Part shown: one piece after another, positions 33,601 through 45,426 of the stretch
How the letters are laid out: every line of letters begins with the position of its first letter
Position numbering within the stretch: position 1 is the first letter of the stretch
DNA from: Vibrio agarilyticus
GTDB taxonomy: Bacteria; Pseudomonadota; Gammaproteobacteria; Enterobacterales; Vibrionaceae
Assembly: GCF_012641465.1 (NCBI RefSeq)
Contig: NZ_JABAIK010000004.1
Span: forward strand, 186,001-250,000
DNA: 64,000 nucleotides
Direction of reading: 5' to 3'
Made by a program: the position numbers and the translations under genes
Notes under the pieces: generated by a model
What the model saw: the letters and a program-made list of their open reading frames with translations, nothing else
The model's database searches: none
What the model was told of the DNA's origin: nothing

Positions 33601-34078
33601 TTTATTAGCCTTGGTGCTCGCAGCGCCGTCAGCGCTGGCATTGAAGTCTGATACAGAGCAGCCTATCTACATCAATTCTGACTCACAGCAGTTAGATATG
33701 AAAAGCAACCAAGTGATCTTTGCTGGCGATGTATCCTTAAAACAGGGCAGCATCGACATCAGCGCCGATCGCATTGTTGTCACGCGCAGCGCTCAAGGCG
33801 AAGCAATAGAAAAAATTGAGGCTTTTGGCAAGCCAACCCATTTTTCACAGTTGCTTGACGACGGTAAAACCCTCTCGGCGCAAGCGGATACGCTTGAGTA
33901 TCAAATTGTTACCGATGAGTTGACGATGCGCGGTAATGCACAACTGGCTCAAGAGGGCAATGTGATCAAGGGCTCTATGATACGCTATCAAATTGAGCAG
34001 CAAAAACTGATCGCTGATGGATCTCAAAATGAGCGCGTCACCACCATCTTGCAACCTAACCAGCTTGAGAATCAGTAA
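33581..34078 (+). CDS. lptA: LPS periplasmic bridge protein LptA
   Basis: LptA oligomers form the bridge carrying LPS to LptD. The signal peptide covers residues 1–20 (ending PSALA). The OstA fold follows with [20 protein letters not shown], homologous to the LptD N-terminal domain. The ATG at 33581 (165 aa) lies inside lptC after AAGGTAG; the longer frame has no signal peptide at its start. TAATG overlap with lptB. Confidence 0.95.
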   Translation: MKSIHLSLLALVLAAPSALALKSDTEQPIYINSDSQQLDMKSNQVIFAGDVSLKQGSIDISADRIVVTRSAQGEAIEKIEAFGKPTHFSQLLDDGKTLSAQADTLEYQIVTDELTMRGNAQLAQEGNVIKGSMIRYQIEQQKLIADGSQNERVTTILQPNQLENQ

Positions 34079-34803
34079 TGGCGGTGTTGAAAGCGGCCAA
34101 CTTGGCCAAAAGCTATAAAAAACGAAAAGTGGTTACCGATGTGAGTCTGCAAGTGGAGTCCGGTCAAATCGTCGGCTTGCTTGGTCCAAATGGTGCAGGA
34201 AAAACCACCTCATTTTATATGATTGTCGGCCTTGTTCCTCGCGATGCAGGTACTATTTCAATTGATGACAACGACATCAGTATTTTGCCGATGCACAGTC
34301 GCTCACGGTTAGGGATCGGCTATTTACCACAAGAAGCCTCCATTTTTCGCAAACTGTCAGTCGAAGATAACATTATGGCGGTGCTGCAAACTCGCCAAGA
34401 ACTGACCCACGAAGAACGCCAAGACAAGCTAGAAGATCTGCTTGAAGAATTTCACATTCAGCACATTCGTCATAGTGCTGGTATGGCGCTCTCCGGTGGT
34501 GAACGACGCCGAGTGGAAATCGCTCGAGCATTAGCGGCCAACCCCAAATTCATTCTGCTCGATGAACCCTTTGCGGGCGTTGACCCTATTTCGGTCATCG
34601 ACATCAAAAAAATCATTGTTCACCTGCGTGATCGTGGGCTTGGCGTCTTAATTACCGATCATAATGTTCGTGAAACGTTGGATGTGTGTGAAAAGGCGTA
34701 TATAGTCAGCCAAGGCCGTTTAATTGCCGAGGGAACCCCGGAGCAAGTTCTCAACAATGAGCACGTAAAACAAGTTTATCTCGGCGAACAATTCCGACTA
34801 TGA
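34078..34803 (+). CDS. lptB: LPS export ABC transporter ATPase LptB
   Basis: LptB is the cytoplasmic ATPase that drives LPS extraction with LptF and LptG, which are not in this window. Walker A is GPNGAGKTT (36–44), signature [15 protein letters not shown], Walker [14 protein letters not shown]. 241 aa. It closes the kds–lpt operon and is followed after 50 bp by rpoN, the usual order. Confidence 0.97.
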   Translation: MAVLKAANLAKSYKKRKVVTDVSLQVESGQIVGLLGPNGAGKTTSFYMIVGLVPRDAGTISIDDNDISILPMHSRSRLGIGYLPQEASIFRKLSVEDNIMAVLQTRQELTHEERQDKLEDLLEEFHIQHIRHSAGMALSGGERRRVEIARALAANPKFILLDEPFAGVDPISVIDIKKIIVHLRDRGLGVLITDHNVRETLDVCEKAYIVSQGRLIAEGTPEQVLNNEHVKQVYLGEQFRL

Positions 34804-34853
34804 TTAAATCGATGTCGACCAGATGCTAGGTATAACAAGGTAAGACAATCTGA

Positions 34854-36317
34854 ATGAAACCGTCACTTCAGCTCAAACTTGGGCAACAGTTAGCCATGAC
34901 CCCTCAGTTGCAACAAGCGATTCGCTTACTGCAACTGTCGACATTGGATTTACAACAAGAAATCCAGGAAGCGCTAGACTCCAACCCATTGCTTGAAGTT
35001 GATGAAGCCGCTGACAACAGCAGTGAAACCAACGAATCAGAATCTGAGAACCAGGACGCCGAGCCAAAAGAGCAGGAACGTGAGTCTGAGGTCGTCGACA
35101 GTTCTGATGCAATTGAACAATCGCAGATCAGCGATGAGCTGGAAATGGACACCACTTGGGACGACGTTTACAGCGCTAATACCGGCAATACTGGCATCAG
35201 CCTTGATGACGACATGCCGGTGTATCAAGGTGAAACCACCGAGACACTGCATGACTACCTACTTTGGCAGCTCGATTTAACCCCGTTTAGCGACACCGAC
35301 CGCACCATCGCCCTTGCAATTATCGACGCTATCGATGATTACGGTTATCTCACTCAGTCTTGCGAGGAGCTGCTCGATAGTGTTCGCCTGCCAGATGTCG
35401 AGCTGGATGAGGTGGAAGCGGTGCGCAAGCGCATTCAGCAATTTGACCCTCTTGGCGTCGCCTCGCACAATCTGCAAGAGTGTTTACTGTTACAGCTCAA
35501 CACCTTTGCCGAAGACACGCCTTGGCTTAGTGAAGCGCGTATGATTTTACGCGATCACATTGAGCAACTCGGCAATCGCGATTACAAACTTATTCTCAAA
35601 GAAACGCGATTAAAAGAGAACGAATTGCGTGACTGCCTAAAGCTTATCCAGCAACTCGATCCAAGACCAGGTAGCCGTGTCAGCGCAGAAGAGCCACAGT
35701 ACGTGGTGCCTGATGTATCTGTCTTCAAGCAGCATGGCACTTGGCAAGTCTCAATTAACCCGGACAGCGTTCCGAAGTTAACCGTTAATCAACAGTACGC
35801 CAGCTTAGCAAAAGGGAACAATCCCGACAGCCAGTATATTCGCAGTAATTTGCAAGAGGCGAAATGGTTAATCAAAAGCTTAGAAAGTCGCAATGACACT
35901 TTGCTTAAAGTTGCTCGGTGCATTGTTGAGCATCAGCATGACTTTTTTGAGTACGGCGAAGAAGCAATGAAGCCCATGGTACTCAATAACGTCGCCTTAG
36001 CCGTAGATATGCATGAATCCACCATTTCGCGTGTCACCACGCAAAAATTTATGCACACCCCACGAGGAATTTTTGAACTCAAATACTTCTTCTCCAGCCA
36101 TGTCAGTACCGACAATGGTGGAGAGTGCTCATCGACAGCAATTCGCGCTTTGATCAAAAAATTGGTCGCGGCAGAAAACACCGTGAAACCATTGAGTGAT
36201 AGCAAAATTGCTGCACTTCTTGCTGATCAGGGGATCCAAGTCGCGCGGCGAACTATCGCCAAATATCGCGAATCTCTGGGCATTGCCCCGTCCAGTCAGC
36301 GTAAACGCCTACTTTAG
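34854..36317 (+). CDS. rpoN: RNA polymerase sigma-54 factor
   Basis: RpoN directs transcription from -24/-12 promoters and in vibrios controls flagella, nitrogen use and quorum-sensing outputs. The Gln/Leu-rich region I is residues 1–50 ([15 protein letters not shown]). An acidic region II follows (about 55–115), then the core-binding region and the C-terminal DNA-binding part with the RpoN box [10 protein letters not shown]. 487 aa. First of the rpoN–hpf–ptsN–rapZ–npr group. Confidence 0.98.
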   Translation: MKPSLQLKLGQQLAMTPQLQQAIRLLQLSTLDLQQEIQEALDSNPLLEVDEAADNSSETNESESENQDAEPKEQERESEVVDSSDAIEQSQISDELEMDTTWDDVYSANTGNTGISLDDDMPVYQGETTETLHDYLLWQLDLTPFSDTDRTIALAIIDAIDDYGYLTQSCEELLDSVRLPDVELDEVEAVRKRIQQFDPLGVASHNLQECLLLQLNTFAEDTPWLSEARMILRDHIEQLGNRDYKLILKETRLKENELRDCLKLIQQLDPRPGSRVSAEEPQYVVPDVSVFKQHGTWQVSINPDSVPKLTVNQQYASLAKGNNPDSQYIRSNLQEAKWLIKSLESRNDTLLKVARCIVEHQHDFFEYGEEAMKPMVLNNVALAVDMHESTISRVTTQKFMHTPRGIFELKYFFSSHVSTDNGGECSSTAIRALIKKLVAAENTVKPLSDSKIAALLADQGIQVARRTIAKYRESLGIAPSSQRKRLL

Positions 36318-36340
36318 GCCCCAACAGCAAAGGAAAGTCT

Positions 36341-36628
36341 ATGCAAGTCACCATCCAAGGCAACCACATCGAACTGACCGATTCGCTGCAAGACTATGTT
36401 CACGCAAAAATCAACAAGCTTGAGCGCTTTTTTGACCACATCAACACCGTGCATGTGATATTGAAAGTTGATAAACTGCGCCAAATCGCGGAGGCGACGC
36501 TCCACGTTAATCAGGGTGAGATCTTTGCCTCTGCCGATGATGAGCAAATGTACGCAGCCATTGACGCATTAAGCGACAAATTGGCTCGTCAACTCACTAA
36601 ACACAAAGAAAAACTAAACAGTCATTAA
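36341..36628 (+). CDS. hpf: Ribosome hibernation promoting factor, short form
   Basis: HPF binds the 30S subunit and drives 100S ribosome dimer formation in stationary phase. The 95-aa length is that of short HPF, with no long-form C-terminal dimerisation domain. MQVTIQGNHIELTDSLQDYV is the conserved start. AAGGAAAG precedes the ATG. It lies between rpoN and ptsN as in enterobacteria. Confidence 0.95.
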   Translation: MQVTIQGNHIELTDSLQDYVHAKINKLERFFDHINTVHVILKVDKLRQIAEATLHVNQGEIFASADDEQMYAAIDALSDKLARQLTKHKEKLNSH

Positions 36629-36630
36629 TC

Positions 36631-37077
36631 ATGCAACTTAGTAATGTACTGTCACTGGACTGCACCAAGAGTGCGGTTCAGTGCACAAGTAAAAAACGTG
36701 CCCTTGAAATCATCAGCAAATTAGTTGCTGAACACACAGGCCAAGACTCAACAGAACTGTTTGAATGTATGTTGAGCCGCGAAAAAATGGGCAGTACGGG
36801 TATTGGAAATGGAATAGCCATTCCCCATGCGCGTATGTCTTCAAGCGATCATGCTATCGCTGTCCTACTGCAATGCGAGTCGGGAATTGAATTCGACGCC
36901 ATTGATAATCGCCCCGTTGACCTACTCTTTGCCCTGCTTGTCCCTGAATCACAGTGTAAGGAGCATTTAAAAACGCTCTCTTGCATGGCAGAACGACTCA
37001 ACGATAAGCAAGTGCTCAAACAATTGCGCAATGCCCAAAGCGATGAGGAGCTTTACGACATCATGGTGAGTCAATAA
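36631..37077 (+). CDS. ptsN: PTS nitrogen-regulatory protein IIA(Ntr)
   Basis: PtsN is the terminal phospho-acceptor of the nitrogen PTS and regulates potassium uptake, sigma-54-linked genes and stress. It is a 148-aa EIIA fructose-type domain with phospho-site H66 in [11 protein letters not shown]. It starts 2 bp after hpf and precedes rapZ. Confidence 0.96.
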   Translation: MQLSNVLSLDCTKSAVQCTSKKRALEIISKLVAEHTGQDSTELFECMLSREKMGSTGIGNGIAIPHARMSSSDHAIAVLLQCESGIEFDAIDNRPVDLLFALLVPESQCKEHLKTLSCMAERLNDKQVLKQLRNAQSDEELYDIMVSQ

Positions 37078-37096
37078 CGACAAGGATTTCATTTCG

Positions 37097-37960
37097 ATGA
37101 GACTGATTGTAGTCAGTGGTTATTCCGGTGCGGGGAAAAGCGTTGCGCTTCGTGTACTGGAAGATTTAGGGTACTACTGTGTCGATAACCTGCCAGTATC
37201 ACTCCTTGAGGGATTTGTCGAATCGGTGCGCCAACAGCAGCAGCATGTAGCGGTCAGTATCGATATTCGTAATATCCCCAAAAGCTTGTCAGAATTAGCC
37301 GAAAAGCTCAACGAACTCAAAAGCAGTTTCGATGTGCGCGTGCTCTTTCTCGATGCGCAGATCGATACCTTGCTCAAACGCTACAGCGAAACCCGTCGTA
37401 TTCACCCTCTGTCTCTTGGCGACACTAACTTATCCCTCGCCCAAGCGATCGAATTGGAAAAAGATCGGCTGCGCCCGTTAAAAGCGCACGCCGATATCGT
37501 GCTAGACACGACAGCTTTATCACTGCATGAATTGGCGGAAACGGTTCGGCTGCGCGTCGAAGGGCGTGAGCGTAAAGAGCTGGTTATGGTCTTTGAGTCT
37601 TTTGGCTTTAAATTTGGTCTGCCTGCCGATGCCGATTACATTTTTGACGTCCGCTTTTTACCCAATCCCCATTGGGAGCCAACATTACGCCCATTAACCG
37701 GGCTTGATAAACCCATTCAAGTGTTCTTAGAATCACACCCTTCGGTTATCGAACTGCGCCATGATATTCAGCAATTTGTCGAAAAATGGTTACCGATGCT
37801 CGAGCAAAACAATCGCAGTTATCTTACTGTCGCGATTGGTTGTACCGGAGGCAAACATCGCTCGGTTTATTTAACCGAAATGATTGGACACTATTTTGCC
37901 AACCAAGGGCATACCGTCCAAATTCGTCACACATCGTTAGAAAAATCGCTCAAGGATTGA
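37097..37960 (+). CDS. rapZ: RNase adapter protein RapZ
   Basis: RapZ binds small RNAs such as GlmZ/GlmY and guides RNase E, adjusting glucosamine-6-phosphate synthase levels. The N-terminal kinase-like domain has Walker A GYSGAGKS (8–15). The C-terminal half has the conserved [11 protein letters not shown] segment. 287 aa. It shares an operon with ptsN and npr. Confidence 0.96.
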   Translation: MRLIVVSGYSGAGKSVALRVLEDLGYYCVDNLPVSLLEGFVESVRQQQQHVAVSIDIRNIPKSLSELAEKLNELKSSFDVRVLFLDAQIDTLLKRYSETRRIHPLSLGDTNLSLAQAIELEKDRLRPLKAHADIVLDTTALSLHELAETVRLRVEGRERKELVMVFESFGFKFGLPADADYIFDVRFLPNPHWEPTLRPLTGLDKPIQVFLESHPSVIELRHDIQQFVEKWLPMLEQNNRSYLTVAIGCTGGKHRSVYLTEMIGHYFANQGHTVQIRHTSLEKSLKD

Positions 37961-37962
37961 AT

Positions 37963-38238
37963 GTGGAACTGAGCCGCAAAGTACTTATCGAAAATCGCCT
38001 CGGGCTGCACGCGCGCGCCGCGATTAAATTAGTGGAATTGGCACAAAGCTTTGATGCCGTTATCACCATCGATAACGAGGAAGAAAAAACCGCCACAGCC
38101 AACAGCGTCATGGGACTACTGATGTTGGAATCAGCGCAAGGCCAGCATATCACCATTCACGCACAAGGTGGAGAAGCACAAGCCGCGCTTGACGCGGTAT
38201 GTCAGCTGATTGAAGCAAAATTCGATGAGAACGAGTAA
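37963..38238 (+). CDS. npr: Phosphocarrier protein NPr
   Basis: NPr is the HPr-like carrier passing phosphate from EI(Ntr) to IIA(Ntr). The active-site H16 lies in [10 protein letters not shown], and a conserved Ser region follows ([11 protein letters not shown]). A GTG at 37963 gives 91 aa; AAGGA lies 6 nt before it at the end of rapZ. A longer frame starting inside rapZ is clearly spurious. Confidence 0.94.
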   Translation: MELSRKVLIENRLGLHARAAIKLVELAQSFDAVITIDNEEEKTATANSVMGLLMLESAQGQHITIHAQGGEAQAALDAVCQLIEAKFDENE

Positions 38239-38352
38239 GCGGCTAAAATTGTTATTGAAATAGCCATCAAACCCTAAGTTACCCTATTAATTAAATGGCC
38301 AATTTAAGTTACCATGCGGACAATTGTACCGTTTATGAGCTAGGGGGAACCG

Positions 38353-39711
38353 ATGGCCGAGCAAAAAGAATTTGACCAAGCTCACCTAACCCTCCAAGAA
38401 GTGACCGAGGCCATTGATAATGGCCGGTTTGTTCACGTCCGTCGTCAACTTCAGGATATGGAACCTGAAGATATCGCTCACCTTTTAGAAGCGTCACCAC
38501 GTCGCAGCCGCGATGTTCTTTGGCAACTGACTGACCCTGAAGATTATGGCGAAATTCTTGACGAACTCAGTGAAGACGTTAAGGACAGCCTAGTCTCAAA
38601 AATGGCGCCACAAGATCTGGCCGAAGCCACCGAGGGTATGGAGACGGATGACGTCGCCTACGTTCTGCGAAGTTTGCCAGACAGCGTCTCCAAGCAAGTG
38701 CTTGAGCAGATGGATCTCGAAGACCGTCTGCGTGTTGAAACCGCACTCTCTTACCCAGAAGACAGTGCCGGCGGCTTGATGAATACCGACGTCATCACCA
38801 TACGTGCCGACGTTGATGTTGATGTGGTATTGCGTTATTTGCGCATTAAAGGCGAAGTTCCTACCAACACCGATGCCATTTACGTTGTCGACAGTGAAAG
38901 CCGCTTAATCGGTGAACTGCCCTTCACCACATTACTGACCACGCAACCAGACGTGCAAGTCAGCGAAGTCATGGAAGATGCGGATGACGCGATTCTAGTA
39001 ACCACTAGTGACAATGAAGTCGCCAGTTTATTTGAACGACGCAATTGGCTTTCTGCCCCTGTTATCGATGAAAATCAGCAGCTTGTTGGGCGTATCACCA
39101 TCGATGACGTGGTTGATGTCATTCGTGAAGATGCTGAGCACTCCATGATGAGTATGGCGGGTATGGACGATGACGAAGATACCTTTGCCCCAGTTGTAAA
39201 ATCAGCGCGCAAACGCAGTATTTGGCTTGGTGCAAACGTGCTGGCGGCTCTAGCAGCCGCATCGGTCTCCAACCTATTTGAAGCGACACTGTCGCAAATG
39301 GCCGCCATTGCCGTGTTAATGACCATAGTTCCGTCCATGGGGGGCGTGGCGGGTAACCAAACTGTCGCCTTGGTCATTCGTGGCTTGGCGCTTGGTCACA
39401 TCGGCGATGCCAACAAACGTGAATTACTGCTCAAAGAAGCCGCGGTCGGCCTATTAAACGGCATCACTTGGGCTCTCATTATTGGTGGCATTGTGGTGCT
39501 CTGGAAAGGCAATTGGCTGCTCGGTGGCATCATATCGGCCGCCATGCTAACCAACTTACTGGTTGCCGGAATTGCCGGTGTAACGATTCCGATTATGCTA
39601 AAGAAAATGAAAATTGACCCTGCACTTGCCGGAGGCATGGCACTCACAACGGTCACGGATGTCATTGGTCTCTCGGTTTTCTTAGGACTCGCAACCTTAT
39701 TGATTCGCTAA
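38353..39711 (+). CDS. mgtE: Magnesium transporter MgtE
   Basis: MgtE is a Mg2+-gated channel of the inner membrane. The N-terminal helical domain (about 1–130) is followed by tandem CBS domains (about 135–260), the plug helix and five membrane segments from about 290 on, with PSMGGVAGNQTVALVIRGLA typical of the pore. 452 aa. GGGGGAA precedes the ATG. No Mg-sensing riboswitch was recognised in the short leader. Confidence 0.96.
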   Translation: MAEQKEFDQAHLTLQEVTEAIDNGRFVHVRRQLQDMEPEDIAHLLEASPRRSRDVLWQLTDPEDYGEILDELSEDVKDSLVSKMAPQDLAEATEGMETDDVAYVLRSLPDSVSKQVLEQMDLEDRLRVETALSYPEDSAGGLMNTDVITIRADVDVDVVLRYLRIKGEVPTNTDAIYVVDSESRLIGELPFTTLLTTQPDVQVSEVMEDADDAILVTTSDNEVASLFERRNWLSAPVIDENQQLVGRITIDDVVDVIREDAEHSMMSMAGMDDDEDTFAPVVKSARKRSIWLGANVLAALAAASVSNLFEATLSQMAAIAVLMTIVPSMGGVAGNQTVALVIRGLALGHIGDANKRELLLKEAAVGLLNGITWALIIGGIVVLWKGNWLLGGIISAAMLTNLLVAGIAGVTIPIMLKKMKIDPALAGGMALTTVTDVIGLSVFLGLATLLIR

Positions 39712-39717
39712 TATTGA

Positions 39718-39742
39718 AGAGGTAGCGATGTTCGCTACCTCT
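39718..39742. terminator. Hairpin between convergent mgtE and pmbA
   Basis: A perfect 11-bp stem (39718–39728 and 39732–39742) with a 3-nt loop lies 7 bp after the mgtE stop. There is no T-run on either side, so it is only a possible terminator. Confidence 0.5.
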
Positions 39743-39773
39743 CAAGATATCGCAACAAACCAGATAGGAAAAC

Positions 39774-41117
39774 TTACTGCCCAGCAACCTTCATCGACTC
39801 AAGCAATACTGATCCTGTTTGGATTTGCGAGCGGGTTTCAATATCATTCCCGACCGCAACGATTTGCTGGAACATAGTTTGTAAATTCCCCGCGATGGTC
39901 AATTCAGAAACCGGATACTGAATTTGGCCATTTTCTACCCAAAAACCAGACGCACCACGCGAGTAATCTCCCGTCACCGTATTCACGCCCTGCCCCATCA
40001 CCTCAGTGATCACAAGGCCAGTACCGAGCATTTTTAATAACTCTGTAAAGCTTTGTCCGGTGCTACTGACATACCAGTTGTGAATGCCACCAGCGTGTCC
40101 AGTCGGGGTCATGTTCATTTTGCGCGCGGCATAACTGGTCAACAAATACGTCGCAAGCACACCATCAGTAATGATCTCTCGATCTTGAGTGAACACCCCT
40201 TCACTGTCAAATGGGGTCGAAGCCAGTCCACGCAATACGTGCGGTTTCTCTGCAATATTAAACCAGCTAGGGAAAATGGACTCGCCGAGTTTATCCAGCA
40301 AAAATGACGATTTTCGATAGAGATTACCACCACTGATTGCCATAACAAGATGGCCAATAAGCCCAGTAGCAACATCGGGAGCAAACAATACCGGATATTG
40401 ACCTGTGGCGACATGGCGAGGATCGAGTCGTGCTTCGGTTTTTTCAGCCGCTTGCTGACCAACATACTCGGGCGTCCACAAATCGTCTGTGTGCCGCGCC
40501 ACCGTATAACTATAATCACGCTCCATGTCACCATGCTGACCTTCGCCGATCACGCAGCAGCTCAGGCTATGGCGGCTTGAAGCGTAGCTTGCCAGCAGTC
40601 CATGACTGTTACCATATACACGAACGCCATAATGACTATCGTAGCTGGCACCATCACTCTGTTTAATTCGGCTACTATGACCCAATGCCGCTTGTTCCGT
40701 GGCAATTGCCAACGCGGCAGCATGATCGGGATCAAGCGTCTGTGGATGAAAAAGATCAAGGTCAGGAATGTGCTGCACCATCAACTCTTTTGGCGCAGGA
40801 CCAGCAAAAGGATCTTGCGATGTGTATTGCGCAATATCTAACGCCGCCATAACTGTCTGTTGAATCGCCTCACGGCTCAGATCTGACGTTGACGCACTGC
40901 CCTTGCGACCATCACGATAGACAGTAATGCCTAGCGCACCATCACTGTTAAATTCAACATTTTCAACTTCACACAAGCGAGTCGACACACTGAGGCCGGT
41001 GCTTTTCGAAATGGCGACTTCCGCCGCATCCGCTTGCTTAGTCGCCAATTCGAGGGCTTGAGCCACGGCGCTTTCAAGCTCAGAACGCTGCTGAGCAACT
41101 TGCTGTTTTACATCCAT
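39774..41117 (-). CDS. pmbA: Metalloprotease subunit PmbA/TldE
   Basis: PmbA (TldE) pairs with TldD to form a metalloprotease that matures or degrades peptides such as microcin B17 and CcdA. The 447-aa protein has the TldD/PmbA fold with the C-terminal [20 protein letters not shown] segment. The partner tldD is not in this window. It is divergent from darP, the usual neighbour. Confidence 0.95.
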   Translation of the reverse strand: MDVKQQVAQQRSELESAVAQALELATKQADAAEVAISKSTGLSVSTRLCEVENVEFNSDGALGITVYRDGRKGSASTSDLSREAIQQTVMAALDIAQYTSQDPFAGPAPKELMVQHIPDLDLFHPQTLDPDHAAALAIATEQAALGHSSRIKQSDGASYDSHYGVRVYGNSHGLLASYASSRHSLSCCVIGEGQHGDMERDYSYTVARHTDDLWTPEYVGQQAAEKTEARLDPRHVATGQYPVLFAPDVATGLIGHLVMAISGGNLYRKSSFLLDKLGESIFPSWFNIAEKPHVLRGLASTPFDSEGVFTQDREIITDGVLATYLLTSYAARKMNMTPTGHAGGIHNWYVSSTGQSFTELLKMLGTGLVITEVMGQGVNTVTGDYSRGASGFWVENGQIQYPVSELTIAGNLQTMFQQIVAVGNDIETRSQIQTGSVLLESMKVAGQ

Positions 41118-41235
41118 ATCTCAGGTTCGGTTGATGATCTCTTGGCTATAGAATAACAAGAATTTCGCTTTCTCCCCATGATTGTTGTTAAAATAGCGCT
41201 AAGATTAGGTCGATAGAGTGAAATAGGCAGTATAA

Positions 41236-41763
41236 ATGGCTCGTAAAAACCAAAAAGCGCCATGGGAACCAGAAGAAGAGATCATCTGGGTCAGCAAAAG
41301 CGAAATGAAGCGCGACATGGATGCGCTGCAAAAATTGGGTGAAAGCTTGGTGGAACTGAAACCCTCCACCTTGAAAAAATTTCCATTAAGCGAAGAGTTA
41401 TTTGACGCAATTAAAGACGCACAGCGCTTTGAAAAAGAAGCTCGCCGCCGCCAATTGCAACTCATCGGTAAGTTAATGCGCTTTGAAGATCCGGAGCCGA
41501 TTCAAGCGGCATTGGATAAAGTGCGCAATAAGCATTCACAAAACACCGCGGTGCTACACAAACTTGAAGCGCTACGCGATCGGGTTGTTGCTGAAGGTGA
41601 TGCGGCAATTGCCGATGTTGTGGCGCTCTATCCCGAAGCGGATCGTCAGCGCTTGCGTCAGCTCGCTCGTCAAGCCGCGAAAGAAAAGCAGGGACAAAAA
41701 CCACCCAAAGCATTTCGTGAGATCTTTAAGATCTTGCGCGATCTGAACGATGAGTCTCTATAG
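41236..41763 (+). CDS. darP: Ribosome-associated protein DarP (YjgA)
   Basis: DarP binds late 50S precursors and promotes maturation of the peptidyl-transferase region. It is a highly charged helical protein of 175 aa, with the diagnostic [20 protein letters not shown] and [20 protein letters not shown] segments. Divergent from pmbA; followed by an intrinsic terminator. Confidence 0.95.
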   Translation: MARKNQKAPWEPEEEIIWVSKSEMKRDMDALQKLGESLVELKPSTLKKFPLSEELFDAIKDAQRFEKEARRRQLQLIGKLMRFEDPEPIQAALDKVRNKHSQNTAVLHKLEALRDRVVAEGDAAIADVVALYPEADRQRLRQLARQAAKEKQGQKPPKAFREIFKILRDLNDESL

Positions 41764-41794
41764 CCAAAACCACACTGGCTAAACACAATGTACG

Positions 41795-41840
41795 CCTCGA
41801 ATCGATGAGCAAATCGCTCGCCACCGATTCGAGGTTTTTT
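41795..41840 (+). terminator. Intrinsic terminator of darP
   Basis: A 10-bp stem (41795–41804 and 41825–41834) encloses a smaller GAGC/GCTC hairpin and is followed by six T residues. Confidence 0.82.
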
Positions 41841-41859
41841 ATATGCCCTGAGGCAGATA

Positions 41860-42510
41860 CTAGCGGTTATCGTAACCCCAACGAGGCACTAACGTCTGCT
41901 CTATGCCCATATGATCAAGAACGCGCGCGACAATAAAATCAATCAAATCATCGATACTTTGCGGTTGATGGTAGAACCCCGGTGCCGCAGGCATAATCGT
42001 GACACCCATTTGCGACAATTTCAGCATGTTCTCCAAATGCAAAGTGGAAAACGGCGTTTCACGCACCACAAGCAGCAACTGACCGCGCTCTTTTAACACC
42101 ACATCTGCCGCGCGTTCAATCAGGTTGTCTGACATGCCATGAACGATTGAAGCGACGCTCCCTGCGGAACAAGGACAAACGATCATCTGCTTTGGCGCCG
42201 CCGACCCCGATGCGACAGGCGAAAACCAATCTTCCTTACTGCAAACCGTCAGCTCTCCTGCCGTGCATTGCAAATAATCCATTAATGCCTCTTGCGCCAA
42301 AGCAGGCCGACTTGACAATTTGAGCCCCTGCTCGGTGGCTAAGACGACGCGTGCCGCTGATGAGATCAACAAATAAACGTGATAATCGGCTGCTAATAAA
42401 CAGTGTAAAAGCCGAAGACCGTATGGCGCGCCAGAAGCGCCTGTCCAAGCTAGCGTTATCGCTTTACGCTTTATCGAGGCAGAAGCAACTGTGTTCTGAG
42501 TTGGGTTCAT
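41860..42510 (-). CDS. ubiX: Flavin prenyltransferase UbiX
   Basis: UbiX prenylates FMN to make the cofactor of the UbiD decarboxylase in ubiquinone synthesis. [10 protein letters not shown] near the N-terminus is the FMN-binding loop; [20 protein letters not shown] and VVRETPFS are family signatures. 216 aa, slightly longer than many because of an N-terminal extension of about 15 residues. It overlaps the mpl stop (ATGA). Confidence 0.96.
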   Translation of the reverse strand: MNPTQNTVASASIKRKAITLAWTGASGAPYGLRLLHCLLAADYHVYLLISSAARVVLATEQGLKLSSRPALAQEALMDYLQCTAGELTVCSKEDWFSPVASGSAAPKQMIVCPCSAGSVASIVHGMSDNLIERAADVVLKERGQLLLVVRETPFSTLHLENMLKLSQMGVTIMPAAPGFYHQPQSIDDLIDFIVARVLDHMGIEQTLVPRWGYDNR

Positions 42511-43886
42511 TGAGCATCCTCGGTTTTTTCGAAGCGCTCGGCTAATCCATCTAAGATCTGCCGATGAATCCCACCAAACCCACCATTACTCATCACGACA
42601 ATATGATCGCCGGGGTTGGCATAGTGAACAATCTGATGCGCCAATGAGCGAACATCATCTTCTACCCATGTTGGCTGAGACATAGACTGAGTAATATCCT
42701 CAACGGACCAGTCAATATCCGCTGGTTGATGAAGAAACAGAGCATCGGCGTGATTGAGTGAAGGTGCTAACGTGTTTTTGTGTACACCGCGCTTCATTGT
42801 CGCAGAACGCGGCTCAAGCACAGCCAAAATACGCGAGTCCGCAACATGGTGACGCAAACCTTGCAAGGTCGTTTCAATCGCCGTCGGATGGTGAGCAAAA
42901 TCATCATACACTGTGATCCCCGCAACCTCTCCCTTGCGCTCCAAGCGACGCTTGGTGTTAATGAAGGTTTGCAGTGCGTCGCAAGCCAAATTCGGCAAAA
43001 CACCGACATGGCGAGCCGCCGCAATCGCCATCATGCCGTTATGCACATTGTGATCACCAAGCAGCTCCCAGTGCACTTCCCCCACCTTCTGATCATCAAA
43101 CCAAACCACAAACGCGCTGCCATCCTCGTGCAGCTTTTCCGCGCGCCACTGCCCTTGCTCACCAAGCGTTTCGTGCTCGCTCCACAATCCGCGCGATAAC
43201 ACATCGGCCAAGGCAGTATCTTGGCTTGGAGTAAAGACTCTACCTTGCCCAGGTACGGTGCGGACTAAATGATGAAATTGACGCTTAATCGCCTCTAAAT
43301 CATCAAAGATATCGGCATGATCAAACTCAAGATTGTTTAGCACTAACGTTCTGGGGTGATAGTGAACAAATTTGGAGCGTTTATCAAAAAACGCACTATC
43401 GTATTCGTCCGCTTCTACCACAAAAAAATCGCTCTCACCTAAGCGAGCAGAGACCCCAAAGTTACCCAACACACCGCCAACCAAAAAGCCGGGCTGATAG
43501 CCACAATGCTCGAGGATCCAAGTCAACATGCTCGATGTGGTTGTTTTACCGTGAGTGCCTGCCACTGCGAGTACCCAGCGGTCTTGCAACAAAAACTGAT
43601 GCAACCATTGCGGCCCAGAGGTGTAATTCAATTGTCGATTGAGCACCGCTTCAACACAGGGGTTACCGCGACTCATCGCGTTACCAATTACCACTAAATC
43701 TGGTGCAGGATCGAGCTGCGCCGGATCAAAGCCTTCAATAATCTCAATGCCTTGCGACTGCAATAAGGTACTCATCGGGGGATAAACATTGGCATCGCTG
43801 CCTGTCACCTTATGCCCAAGCTGTTTCGCTAAGAGGGCGGCCCCCCCCATGAAAGTGCCGCAGATCCCTAAAATATGAATGTGCAT
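42507..43886 (-). CDS. mpl: UDP-MurNAc:tripeptide ligase Mpl
   Basis: Mpl re-attaches the recycled tripeptide L-Ala-D-Glu-meso-DAP to UDP-MurNAc in peptidoglycan recycling. It is a Mur ligase of 459 aa with the N-terminal GICGTFMGG loop and ATP site [11 protein letters not shown] from residue 110; the late NGGFGGIH segment is typical of Mpl. It is divergent from fbp, with a repeat between them. Confidence 0.96.
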   Translation of the reverse strand: MHIHILGICGTFMGGAALLAKQLGHKVTGSDANVYPPMSTLLQSQGIEIIEGFDPAQLDPAPDLVVIGNAMSRGNPCVEAVLNRQLNYTSGPQWLHQFLLQDRWVLAVAGTHGKTTTSSMLTWILEHCGYQPGFLVGGVLGNFGVSARLGESDFFVVEADEYDSAFFDKRSKFVHYHPRTLVLNNLEFDHADIFDDLEAIKRQFHHLVRTVPGQGRVFTPSQDTALADVLSRGLWSEHETLGEQGQWRAEKLHEDGSAFVVWFDDQKVGEVHWELLGDHNVHNGMMAIAAARHVGVLPNLACDALQTFINTKRRLERKGEVAGITVYDDFAHHPTAIETTLQGLRHHVADSRILAVLEPRSATMKRGVHKNTLAPSLNHADALFLHQPADIDWSVEDITQSMSQPTWVEDDVRSLAHQIVHYANPGDHIVVMSNGGFGGIHRQILDGLAERFEKTEDAQ

Positions 43887-43990
43887 TCAATTCGCCTAAT
43901 TTTTCGATAACCACTTTCGGTAACACCGTCACTGTCACTCTGAGAAAGCCACTTGTCACCGGAGAACCTTATATTTCACCCAATATATAC

Positions 43991-44135
43991 TATACCCAAG
44001 TGACTTCAAGATGCTGGATTCAGAGCCGGCTCACTGAGCTGATAGCAAGGCAAACAACGCAGCGAAATAGCGAGTCTATTTTCAAGTTGTTTAACGCACT
44101 TTCGCTACAACAGAAAGCAGTTCAGTGATTGCCCC
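43991..44135 (-). repeat. Partial family A repeat upstream of fbp
   Basis: About 145 bp closely match the reverse complement of the right half of the complete A copy at 8545–8812, beginning TATACCCAAGTGACTTCAAG and continuing through GAGCCGGCTCACTGAGCTGA to TTCAGTGATTG. The left half is missing. It occupies part of the 490-bp mpl/fbp gap; the remainder (44136–44379) is AT-rich and should carry the fbp promoter. Confidence 0.85.
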
Positions 44136-44379
44136 CATAAATGCACCTAAAATGACGCCAGCTCAGCAGAGCGCAACCGTTTAAAACCCTCAAAAAATTA
44201 ACAAATCGCGTACAATTTTCATTTGTCATACAATTTTAGATTAAAAACGCGATCTCGGTCGCTTAGTTTATAACTCGTAATAAGATTTCACTCTTACAAT
44301 AAACAACAGGGCGATTACAAAATTTTTCAATATCGCCATACATTGATACTTGTTATTTTTTTGTCAAAAAGGAAAGCCC

Positions 44380-45393
44380 ATGTCCGGAATGCGTACGCTT
44401 GGCGAATTTATCGTCGAAAAACAAGCGGACTTCCCTCATGCCAGTGGTGATCTCTCATCACTACTCTCATCGATTCGTTTGGCGGCAAAAATCGTCAATC
44501 GTGAGATCAACAAAGCGGGTTTGGCCGACATTATTGGTGCCGTTGGCACAGATAATGTTCAAGGAGAGGCGCAACAAAAACTCGACCTGTACGCCAATGA
44601 AAAATTTAAGGCAGCGTTAGAAGCACGCGATCAAGTTTGCGGCGTCGCCAGTGAAGAAGAAGATGAGGCGGTCGCGTTTAATAAGGCGCTCAATCAAGAC
44701 GCGAAATATGTCGTGCTGATGGACCCGCTTGACGGTTCATCAAACATTGATGTGAATGTGGCGATTGGCACCATTTTCTCAATCTACCGTCGAGTGTCGC
44801 CGATTGGTACGCCACCGGTTGAAGCGGATTTCTTACAGCCGGGTCATAAACAGGTCGCCGCAGGTTATGTGATTTATGGTTCATCCACCATGTTGGTTTA
44901 CACCACAGGTCACGGCGTCAATGGTTTTACTTATGATCCTTCTTTGGGCACGTTCTGCTTATCTCATGAAAACATGATGATCCCGAAAAAAGGCACGATT
45001 TATTCAATTAATGAAGGCAACTATATCCGCTTTCCACTTGGGGTAAAAAAATACATCAAGTATTGCCAGGAAAACGAGCCACAAGATCAGCGTCCGTACA
45101 CATCACGATATATCGGCTCTCTCGTGGCGGATTTTCATCGCAACTTACTTAAAGGCGGAATCTACCTCTATCCAAGCACGCTCAGCCATCCGGAGGGGAA
45201 ATTACGTTTATTGTACGAATGCAATCCGATGGCATTCTTAATTGAGCAAGCTGGTGGTTTGGCAAGCGATGGGCAGCGGCGTATTTTGGATCTGGTGCCG
45301 ACCGAGCTGCATCAACGTACCCCCTTCTTTGTCGGCTCTTCGGAAATGGTCAATAAAGTGGAAGAGTATTTAGAAACCTATCCAGATCAATAA
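44380..45393 (+). CDS. fbp: Fructose-1,6-bisphosphatase class I
   Basis: Fbp hydrolyses fructose 1,6-bisphosphate in gluconeogenesis. The metal-binding motif [10 protein letters not shown] lies at 115–124, and [20 protein letters not shown] is the substrate region. The ATG at 44380 (337 aa) follows AAAAAGGAAAG; a frame from 44350 adds ten unlikely residues. The gene lies between two A-repeat ends. Confidence 0.97.
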   Translation: MSGMRTLGEFIVEKQADFPHASGDLSSLLSSIRLAAKIVNREINKAGLADIIGAVGTDNVQGEAQQKLDLYANEKFKAALEARDQVCGVASEEEDEAVAFNKALNQDAKYVVLMDPLDGSSNIDVNVAIGTIFSIYRRVSPIGTPPVEADFLQPGHKQVAAGYVIYGSSTMLVYTTGHGVNGFTYDPSLGTFCLSHENMMIPKKGTIYSINEGNYIRFPLGVKKYIKYCQENEPQDQRPYTSRYIGSLVADFHRNLLKGGIYLYPSTLSHPEGKLRLLYECNPMAFLIEQAGGLASDGQRRILDLVPTELHQRTPFFVGSSEMVNKVEEYLETYPDQ

Positions 45394-45426
45394 CAAGCCA
45401 ATGCGGTGATGCTCCTTGCCTCAAAT